In this document: piece by piece, positions 55,010-64,000 of the stretch
Layout of the letters: each line of letters starts with the position of its first letter
How positions within the stretch are numbered: the first letter of the stretch is position 1
Assembly (NCBI GenBank): GCA_946894095.1
Contig: OX335651.1
Span: forward strand, 15,274,501 to 15,338,500
Direction: 5' to 3'
Length of the DNA stretch: 64,000 nt
From: Incurvaria masculella
Taxonomy: Eukaryota; Arthropoda; Insecta; Lepidoptera; Incurvariidae
Translations under genes and position numbers: made by a program
Notes under the pieces: model-generated
Told to the model about the DNA's origin: nothing
Seen by the model: the letters and a program-made list of their open reading frames with translations, nothing else
The model's database searches: none

Positions 55010-55280
55010 AAACCGGCCAAGTGCGCGTTGGACTCGCACACGAAGGGCTCCGTACCATCGTACAAGATTTAACACAATAAAAGCTCTTTTTTAAAATAAA
55101 TACACAATCTCTGAAAAGTTCAGCTGCCTACATATTACGGTTCATGAGATACAGTCCTGTGACAGACGGACGGACGGACGGGCGGACGGACGGACGGGCG
55201 GACGGATGAACAGGCAGACGGAAAGCGGAGGCTTAGTATTAGGGTTCCGTTTTCACCCTTTGGGTACGGAGCCCTAAAAA
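55010..55280 (-). repeat. Interspersed repeat, AGGGTTCCGT type, minus strand
   Basis: AAAACCGGCCAAGTGCGCGT at one end and CCCTTTGGGTACGGAGCCCT at the other, with (GGAC)n at about 55160-55205. Confidence 0.8.
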
Positions 55281-55384
55281 GTAGAGTTGTTCGTCTCATA
55301 ATATAATCTTACAAATCTAGCAGCTTTGTATATTTTGTAACTATTCAAAAATACATGCGTGCAGTTCTCAGTCAGTTTTAAGTG

Positions 55385-55510
55385 GTATATCTTCACTCAC
55401 AACTTCCCGCCCGGTTACTTGTACCATCGCATTGTATCAAAGATGGAACATTTCCCGTTTATTTCAATGTAGTCAGGTCAGTCAGTTCAATGTAGCCGTC
55501 TTCGAATGTA
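55385..55510 (+). repeat. SINE body fragment
   Basis: CCCGCCCGGTTACTTGTACC, ATCGCATTGTATCAAAGATG and two CAATGTAG blocks. Confidence 0.6.
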
Positions 55511-57724
55511 AATTATATCGTTTCTCTAGGAGAGTCCATAATATGAACAAAATGCTTCAAAATACAATAAAGTAAGTGACTTATAAGTAACTTCTCCCAT
55601 TAAGGCGGCCCAACCCGGCGGCCTCAACTCATTTGCGGGCACGGTACAAAACCGTGCTGTTACGCTCTGGGACCTTCTCAGTTTCTAAGAATAAGACAGG
55701 CTCCGTTATGAGGAAGATGCAATCTGTCCACAAAAAAGACAATGTGCATAGTGTATGATTTGGTAAGATTTACGAAAATTTTAATTTCAAAACGACTTAT
55801 AGCTAAAAGTAAACCACGACCACTGTAGTCAAAAATCTAACAAAAACCAAATAGATTATAAATCTTGATTAAACAAGCTATGTCTGATGACTAATCTTTT
55901 TAAGATGTTCTTACTTTATCATTGCGTAATCCACCTCCAAAGTAATTGTATAAAACGCGCGAAAAATCCGAACTTTCGGACGTTATAACTTGTAAACCAA
56001 ACACAATTTTACAATGCCAATGGTCATCAGACATCTAGTTCAATCAAATAAAGCTATATTGAGCAAAATTTTGGATCTCTGACAAGAAATATAGGCGTGA
56101 TCTTCTTTCCCCTTTTGTATGGGGAAATGAGCGGGTTGGGCCACCTTAATATCAATCTCGTCCGCTAAGCAGCGCTTAATAATCGTTCACTTGATTTAAC
56201 GCCACCCTGAGTAACAAGCTTAATAGGGTCTAATCATAAATCACGGTCTAGTAACTAATGGACGGATATCATGGATGCAGGCAAGCACCTACTTGCTGCG
56301 TGTCGTTCGCGGCCGACCGATATGGAGAGAAATCTAGACTGAAGCTAACTTCGCTCGGTATAGGACGGATGCGATACCATAGAAACATGCGTCGTATAGT
56401 AATATAAACTCCTTTCCACAATCATTAAATTGTAACCAGTCCTTTTTTTTAAATGCTCGCTGATTGTTTTTTCATTTGTATTTTTGTTCGTATGTGTTCC
56501 AATTTCTGACTGATTTTCACCATAGATTATTAATCTATGTTTTCACTAATTCTAAAGTGTATTATCTAAAGCCAAGATATCCGGGCACGTCTTGGGCGCC
56601 TAATCTGAATGGGTCCATGGTGTATTTACTTATTTTCTTACAAGGCGAGTCCTTTTGATCCTTGTGATGAATCTAACTCAAGAAGTATTCCCTTTTGTTC
56701 CTTTATATTAATTATGCTCGGGTATATTGTTTAGGACTGTTGATTTCCTTCAAAAATGTAATGACATGATTTCCATTTGAGCCATCTTGCTGTTATTTTT
56801 TTATTCAGCAATTTTGCGTGTAACGCAGCAATAAATGTACATTTCACCTTTATGTAATTACCACCGAGGAACATATTATAGTAGATAATAAAATGTATGC
56901 CCACATCTTAGATTTGGATCAGTATAGCTAGCCGACGTTTTTAATTTTTAGTCAGCCCCTAAAAAGGGTGAAAGTACATCGTGGCATAGGGTGCTTTTAA
57001 ACGTTCTGCTTTGCGTAGAATGTATCGCCAACGAAGCCTGAATCAAAATAATGCGCCATAAAAGACAGTTAACTGCTTTGAGGGTCGTAAAATGTGTGTG
57101 ACATACCGCCTCAAACATCGCCTGAAGCGTCTGCCTTTAGTGCAGCCGTAACGCAATCGTTTAAAAAAATATATGATTTTTTGTTTTCTCTCATGTGCGA
57201 TCAGTCCTTGGACTACTATACAAGCTAATTCGTTGTTGGTATTCTTCATAAGTAGTGTTCGCGTAAAAAAAACTATTGAATAATCGGTGGTTATGGTTAT
57301 TAAACTATTTTGTAATATTGAAAGTTTGTTTGGAAATCATAGCTGGAACGCTACACTTAATTCCCACATTTATAAATAACAACTAAGATAATAGATTTGG
57401 TAGGTGTTAAATGTATTTTTGTTAAATTACTACTGTTTCCAAACCGTCTCGGAAGCTTACATTTTTCCACGTAAAATAAAACAAATTTTCCCTGCACGAA
57501 AATTCAATGCCACTGAATATTTTTCTTTACTGTTTTCCCCAACCAAAGTAAATTGCTTCCTTATCGGGCTTCCATTTTACCCCACCTAGTATAGATGTCC
57601 CAAGGCGGTCTTTGAGTGGCTACAGTATTCACGAATGTCCCTTGAGCTTAGCTTACAATAAGGCGAACTTTGTCTAGGGAAACCTTACCTAAGGATCGTT
57701 AAGTTTAACTTAAGACAGTCGTTA
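55511..57724. other. SCAR intron, nothing recognised
   Basis: No exon with supported splice sites, no named repeat. Confidence 0.4.
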
Positions 57725-58085
57725 GCCAATTGATACGGGCGATAGCGGTTTACATGCTCTTAATGTTTTATTAGAATTTAGTCATTTTTTATCCTAAAAT
57801 ATAGTCAAAAAGTACGTCTATAAGTTTTTTTTATTTACCCTTTAGATTGGAAAATATTAACTATTTATTAGTCAATATTTGAATATATAAGTTGTCCTTG
57901 TTGTCCGGTATGTCTTTATTTACATAAAAATAAAAACATACCGACAATATGTAGAATTAAGCTTTCTTAAGTGTTAATTTTTTTTATTAAAATCTGACTA
58001 CTTTTCGGGGTAGGCAAACATTAAGGCCCCGAAGACGATTTCGCTAGTTTTATTCGCAGTCGGCAAATGGTGTCCTGGCCAATGG
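57725..58085. repeat. Interspersed direct repeat, copy A
   Basis: GCGGTTTACATGCTCTTAAT, TTTAGATTGGAAAATATT, GAAGACGATTTCGCTAGTTT and GGCCAATGGAC recur in the same order at 59932-60265. Confidence 0.65.
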
Positions 58086-58729
58086 ACAAAGAAAGCATCT
58101 CGCTTTTTGGATGATTCAGTAAAGTAACCGCAAGTGAAGGTGTAGATTTACTTGAGCTCTTAATATTGAGTGACGGACTTGTCGGAGGGTTGGACTTGTA
58201 GGCGGGTGGATTACTTGCAAGGCTGCGCTGCACACGATCGAGTGTTGAATGACCCGTCATGCGCTACTTGAAAGTATTGACCGCGTGGCAGATAGCAGTT
58301 CATACTTGAAATTGAAAATAAGATCTTTCACTTAGATTTCAAGGCATGTCGAATGTCTTTGGTAAACGAACTGGCACAAATAGATTGATTGCCCCGCAAT
58401 AACTGAATGACAAAACTATTTTAGTGTATTACATTAGATGCTACATAAAATCCGCCGATAACCTTATTTGTTAATAATAAAAAACAACAAATAAGGCTAT
58501 GTAGACATTCATTATTTTTTTTAATTTCTCAAATGTATGCATAGTGATTTGTTTTATTGTCTAAATGTATTTATACTTTTCCCCTATTACTAATAAACCC
58601 AGATCAACCTCGGAAGAGTTATACCATGTTTTGTACATTTCGATAGCATTTAAACTGCATATCAGAACACTGTTTTGGATACCAGAAGCGATGTAGTGAA
58701 AGTGATGTGCTCGTAATGGAGGCTTTGGT
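58086..58729. other. Non-coding, nothing recognised
   Basis: Minus-strand frame at 58021-58260 overlaps the direct repeat and has no known domain. Confidence 0.4.
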
Positions 58730-59095
58730 GGGTCGGTACCATCGCATTTAATGTAATATGAAAAAAGGTACAAGTAAAAATTAACCGTTTTCTCCTTCCT
58801 AGCACTATTAGATCATCTGGGGTCTTAGACTGAGATAAATAGTCGTAACAGAAACTAAGACTAACGAAAAGTAATACTTTGTAAAGCCACTTTGCATTAC
58901 TTTGAGATTTCGTTCACACAAAATGTGTCGAAAGTGACGTCACAAAGTACTACTTTTCGTTAGTCTTAGTTACGGTTACGACTATTTATCTCCGCCTTAG
59001 AATGATACCTTTGCAGTTCATTGGGGAATGTGAAGTGGGCAATATCTGACAGTTAGATGTGATATGAGCCATCTATGTCTAAAAACATAACTTAA
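58730..59095 (+). repeat. SINE split by a MITE
   Basis: GGTCGGTACCATCGCATTTA at about 58733, and the SINE end GTGATATGAGCCATCTATGT at about 59058. The MITE at 58827-59001 lies between them. Confidence 0.5.
58827..59001. mobile_element. MITE, about 175 bp
   Basis: Inverted ends of about 50 bp: GAGATAAATAGTCGTAAC, AACTAAGACTAACGAAAAGT, TACTTTGT and partners. Confidence 0.75.
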
Positions 59096-59126
59096 AATGC
59101 TACGATTCAAATGTAAAAGTAAATCC

Positions 59127-59175
59127 ATAACTACAATACTATAGTATACTATATATACTATAGTATTGTAGTTAT
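59127..59175. repeat. Near-perfect 49-bp palindrome
   Basis: ATAACTACAATACTATAGTA is answered by TACTATAGTATTGTAGTTAT across a short AT centre. Confidence 0.75.
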
Positions 59176-59931
59176 TGATTGTATTGCACTCCACCACAAA
59201 CACAAAGGTAAGTCGAAGAAAAAAACTTCGCGCAGCTTCACAACCATTACTCCGAGGGTGGGAAGTCAAATAAAGAAAAAAAATCTCCCAATAAGAACGA
59301 ACATTTCAACAATGCAAGACCAGGTAGTCCTAATTCCTCCTATTGTGTTCAGCTTCATTTAAACCTTTGTAATGAATTTTTACTTTGGGGAATTCGGCAT
59401 ACATTTAAAAATAAGCCTTTAAATTCCTCCCAATTAACATTGCATTGAACCCTTTTCAATTTGCCATTACCTTTTTTCCTAAGCATTAATTGCACCAACA
59501 TTTATTCAACACGAGAGAACAAAGACAATTACAATGTAAATCTAATAGTAGAATACTATCTACTGACCTTTACCTACTTACGCTGTCAAACCATCCCCGT
59601 TTCATTCACAACCAAGATAAGAAGAGAACACGGTACACGGTCTTGAGTCTCTAACCTCGAGACCTAAAGCTTAACAAGAATCAGATAATGGAACGAATGC
59701 ATTTCGCCTTAGCTGTGTTATCTGAAAGGTCATCTTTTCTTCTCTATGTGTGAGCAGCAATGTATGTAATTGGAGCGATGTGCGATCGAAAGATTCGAAA
59801 AGGAACGAACATCAAATCATAAAACTAAAAGTTATTTAAAATACCCTAAAAAGACTACTTTAAAAATCCAACGACGTCAGAGTTCCGTCGACGGATATTT
59901 AAGATGGGTCTTTACCCTATCAATTCTCCAT
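59176..59931. other. Non-coding, nothing recognised
   Basis: No exon or named repeat. Confidence 0.4.
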
Positions 59932-60265
59932 GCTACGGGCGATAACTGTTTACATGCTCTAAATGTTTTACAAGGTTTTGAAATTTTGGTTTCTAAAATA
60001 TGTAGTCGAAACCTACGTCTGTATGTTTTTTTTTATTATCTTTTAGATTGGAAAATATTGAATACATTGTTTTCACTGAAATATCTGTATATTTACGAGA
60101 AAATAAAGACATACTGACAAAGAAAAACGCTTTTCAAGTGATTAAACAAAATTTGATTAATATCTGACAACTTTTAGGGGTTGAGAACCGTTATGGCCTA
60201 GAAGACGATTTCGCTAGTTTAATTCGCAGTCACCGTAAAAAATAGTGCCTTGGCCAATGGACGAA
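59932..60265. repeat. Interspersed direct repeat, copy B
   Basis: Related to 57725-58085 over its length. Also related, inverted, to about 3730-3850 (GAGCATGTAAACAG, ACGTAG). Confidence 0.65.
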
Positions 60266-61869
60266 GTAATTATTTCTTAAAATTTTAAAATCTCAGCCCC
60301 GCTACCTTCACGGCAGTCTTAAAAGACAACTGTAAAAACCCAATGACATCAGACTTCCGTCGATAGACATTTAACATCCTAAAGCAACACATTACGGGAG
60401 AGACAATGACCCTTGCAATCCCATCCCAATGCTAAACATAGACTTTACGACGTGCATGAAGATGTCACCGCGTACGGTATCTCCGAATCCCTCTATATTC
60501 GTCTGCGACACTTTGTTGGAGTATTGTCTCGAACGATTTGTAGTATGCCGCTGTTTCTACTCAACTGCAATTCGTCGTAGCTGGCTCGAGTCCGGCCCAT
60601 ACAGGTGTACCTAATAGCAGCCACTGCCGTTTCTGGGGGAAATGTTTCTGTAGGTTAATACAATAAACATTTTGCTATATTTTGAGTAGAAAAAATGGTT
60701 TGGTTTTCTATAAAAACAATGTAAAAACACTAACGGAATTAGACTAATGACGGGAAAGTGGGTGAGGCTGGTGCTGGATGGGCGAGCCTCCAGGATGGTC
60801 AGAAGGTAAAGTGAGGGCTAGTTAGCCCTATCATGAAATTAGAGCACAGAAAATGCACTTCGGAACAGCATAACACCATCCCTCCGTCCACTTTCTACCA
60901 CCGTTCTCTACAGGCCTCTACGCCATATATCGAGCATCTTATTAAACCCGAGATTGCCATGAACTGAACGTATGTACATGTGCGTGAATATGACCATCTC
61001 GTGCAAAAAATACGCGATAGAACACAAAAATGTTCCTGTTGTATAGTGGGCGTATATCTGAACTTCTACTTTATAGTTAACATTTCTTAGGGTTCCGAAG
61101 TTACTAAGAACTGATATGTCCGCCCGTTCGTATTACAAAGAAAGGACCATCGAGTAAGCAAGGAGCGTTAGCGGCAGTGAAGTCACACACTGACTGTAGC
61201 GGCAAAGATAATGTAGCGGCCCGCGCCGACTTTCGGTCGCCACCCCCGCCCTTCCTTCCTTGTAAATAACTCTCATGTATCTTTCAATGACATTTTATGT
61301 GTGTTACTTTTTAACTTTACAATAAGTCGTAAAATATTCCCTTGTTCTTTCTCGTTTAACCCGTACCAATTCCGACGGTTAAACATTCTCGGTTGTAATC
61401 ACGTTATTTCCGCCCGAGCGTGTGTCCATTTTATTACCGACCTCGGGTTGAAGCAGAAACCGTATTAGAAAACAAAAATAATAAATTACTCTTCGTGGTT
61501 CGTTTAACGTGTGTTAAGATAATTTGATTTCCGTTTTGTGGGCCAAATACTAACTGAAATAAATGCCTTTGATGCGGCAAATTTAAATGCACAGCTGAAA
61601 GACGGTCACCTGATATTTTGTAAAAGCAATTAAAAGTTTCCGACGCCTTCGAGGCAGGCGTGAAGGAACAAAGATCTCATTATAAAGTCAAAGCCGTTGA
61701 GTAGGCACACCTTTCTTTTAGTCACATTCTTCAAGTTGCTTATCGGTCTCCAAAAAGTTATCGAACTTGTTTCTTTATTCTTTTCCACTTCCGAAGCAAG
61801 CATTTTGTTTATTCGCTTCCGCGCCGGAAAAAGTTCGCCTCCGCCGTAATATTTCTTCCTGCTGATATT
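60266..61869. other. SCAR intron, nothing recognised
   Basis: No supported exon. CTTAGGGTTCCGAAG near 61088 is a tiny fragment of the AGGGTTCCG repeat. Confidence 0.4.
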
Positions 61870-62075
61870 ATAAATATGAAAGTTTGTACGTTCGGATGTT
61901 TGGATGTTTGTTACTCAATCACGCAAAAACGGCCGAACAGATTCGAATGAAATTGAGCACATAGATAGTTTATTACCTGGATTAACGAATACGAATTTAG
62001 AAAAAGGTTAAGTTGCTATTAGATTATCAAAGAGTTCGTCCAAAATGAGATTGATCCGAGCAGAGCTAACCTAAG
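61870..62075. repeat. Degenerate interspersed repeat
   Basis: GATATTATAAATATGAAAGT, ACGGCCGAACAGATTCGAAT and a GATCCGAGCAGAGCTAAC end, the family of 4390 and 48880. Confidence 0.5.
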
Positions 62076-62089
62076 CCAGTGTACTGCAT

Positions 62090-62600
62090 GTTTTATGGAA
62101 CTGGACAAGTATGTCTAAACACCTACTGTTCCACCATCTATATGTGCACGTTAAATAGGTGCCTTGCCGACCTTTTCTCTTTATGAGCACGGCTGCAATG
62201 AACCGGACAGAAAACAAGGATATTTTTATTGCCGCTTTGACTGTATTCATGCAATCTCTGGGTTGGATATCAACCGGCCGCCGATCACGGAAATCCTTGC
62301 AAAGAATTTCGTTAGTGTTGTTGTCGTTGTCGCATTCGAAATTGCTGTACGTGTCGCAAGTTTGAGTAAGACAACATCAATACAATTATTTGCGACGATT
62401 ACCGTGCTCGGGTGGCCGGGTAAGTAGTAGTAGACCTGCGGGGGATCTTCAGGTTTACCCAGGTTGTGAACCATGCAGCACCTGCCCTGCACCTTTCAAT
62501 CTCGGCTAAGAAAGAAGAGGTGCTCACCCTGGGCTTTGAACCCGCGAGCTACGACATAAGAGACCACAGACGTTAACCCCTACGGACTACGGGCCACACA
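62090..62600 (-). repeat. SINE with tRNA-like head, expanded
   Basis: Body in minus orientation (GAGCACGGCTGCAATGAACC, TTGCCGCTTTGACTGTATTC), then unrelated sequence. A reversed tRNA-like head lies around 62505-62600: the minus strand reads GTAGTCCGTAGGGGTTAACG and CGGGTTCAAAGCCC. Confidence 0.6.
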
Positions 62601-64000
62601 ATACCCAGCTTATTATTTTCGGCTGTCAAAAATGTAACAAAATCCGTTATAAATTAGCCGAAGGGAGAGGTAATCGTATTAGCGAGTATCGGGAACAGCG
62701 ATCGGGCCTCTTCTACCCTTTCCTTTCCGCATGCCGGATACGCTGCGTCGATAAATCCCCCCGTTTCCTTTTTGATACAGCTAGCTGTATTTATGATCGG
62801 CAACTTCGAACCGCAGACACGTGGCCAGCGACCCTCTTGCAAATCAAAACACGGTATTCAGGGTATTTTATTACATCAATGTTCTAAATATTTGCCGTGT
62901 CTGCTACGAACATTATTGCCTGTACCCGAGAAATGTGCATGTGTGTCCCGTACAAAATCGTACGTACCAACGAGAAAATATCCTTTTAAAATAAGGTTTT
63001 TTCTCGTCGTTACGTACATACTAACTTTTAGACCCTAACACCATTTTGCATAGAAGTACCAGGTGATGAGATTGTATACCTTCCGTTCATCAATTTGTGA
63101 TTCTAAACAAACACTATATCATCGTCAACTGGTGGCTGTATTTTGATCTATGCTGCTACCGAGATGTTTGGCGTTTCCTTGTGTCTCAAAGCCCGTTTTC
63201 TCCTCCTTCTATTGGAACCTCTTGCTACCAAGGTAAGCAGCTTAGATCCCAATCTCAGGGTCTACCTCGCCATGTTTTTTTGTTTAGTGCTTCTAAATGT
63301 TTCAAGTTTTATCCTATTTCGTATGCGTAGTATGCATGTATGTATGTATGTAGTATGTATGTAGTGTGATGCGATCGTACCGTATGGCGTTCTATTATCT
63401 ATTCTTGCTTAACCCTCGGGGAAGCGTTATGATGTTATGTATGTATGATGAGGCTTTCACCTTATTCTGAGTACCCGCCTCCTCTGCTTTTATTAATTCT
63501 TTTAAAAATCCTCTTAGGATTTTCACCTCCTTTTCCTATTCCCGCTTCTCATTTTAAATATTTTTTGCTTATTCGATTTTTTCCATCCATTTCACTTGAA
63601 CCGACTGCATGACCTTTTTTCTGTTATGCTCATTCGAAAATGTCCAATGTAATCCTGGATTCGTAGATTTGTCCTGAAACCATTCCCGTACAAACATTCC
63701 TGATCTTGAGGTTCTCGGCGGGTTCTCCAAGGATTCTTGAACCTCATCTCAACGGTCATTTCGGACTCTTACAATCTAAGAAATGCATTCCTCTTTGAAT
63801 CCAGAATGACCCATCACTTGTATGCATACATCCAATCGCCAATCGCCCTGGCAACGCATCGACCGTTGTTTCTCCACTTTACGCGTAGAAATAACACCCG
63901 AGCAGACACACGTACGCGCGTGCTCACAAATTCACTCCGTAGGAGGGCGTAGTTCGCTTAATATTAGATGAAGCCCGTAAAACGTCCTGCGAGGGGTGAA
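62601..64000. other. End of window, microsatellite only
   Basis: A (GTAT)n run lies at about 63334-63364. No supported exon of SCAR or another gene. Confidence 0.45.

Noticed and set aside
63334..63364. GTAT-rich array as a CRISPR-like repeat
   Set aside because: Simple microsatellite without spacers; the genome is eukaryotic.

Overview
The window looks like insect nuclear DNA, most probably from a moth or butterfly (Lepidoptera). It is AT-rich and intron-dominated, with a few short GC-rich exons, many SINEs and foldback/MITE-like elements, short TTAGG-type telomeric motifs, and an interspersed repeat starting AGGGTTCCGTACCC that I associate with lepidopteran genomes. The species assignment is inference.

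Host genes are sparse. (1) The 3' end of an unrecognised, probably coiled-coil gene lies on the + strand. Exon 25650-25848, exon 34557-34663 and terminal exon 36142-36264 join in matching phases (1 then 0) and end at a stop, with a poly(A) signal at 36668. The middle exon sits at the end of a 129-bp tandem array of exon copies, one with a stop. The introns outside the first two exons carry a 356-bp inverted repeat (25251-25606 and 34711-35066). (2) The first coding exon of SCAR/WAVE lies at 47231-47519 on the + strand. Its first intron appears to fill the rest of the window.

The main mobile element is a complete, apparently recent Ty3/gypsy LTR retrotransposon at 9307-20940. It has 1386-bp LTRs that look identical, a 4-bp CTGG target duplication, a primer binding site, gag (11484-12827) and pol (protease, RT, RNase H, integrase; to 16396). 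Pol is in the -1 frame behind a classic A AAA AAC slippery heptamer. It inserted into a SINE, whose halves remain at 9157-9306 and 20941-21225. There is no env, but 3.1 kb of non-coding DNA lies between pol and the 3' LTR.

The most striking signal is in that non-coding part (16650-17283): seven units, each able to fold as an H-type RNA pseudoknot. The two helices of each unit differ in sequence from unit to unit yet stay complementary. The loops are conserved: CGG directly after the first strand of stem 1, and AAGCCTTA directly before (once two bases before) the last strand of stem 2. This looks like a structured RNA array under compensatory change, of a kind I do not recognise.

The remainder is accessory: a SINE family whose common body carries either a 5S-rRNA-like or a tRNA-like head, several long inverted-repeat elements (one enclosing a CpG-rich core), MITEs, an exact 170-bp tandem duplication and minisatellites. 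No CRISPR, operon-type or bacterial features are present.
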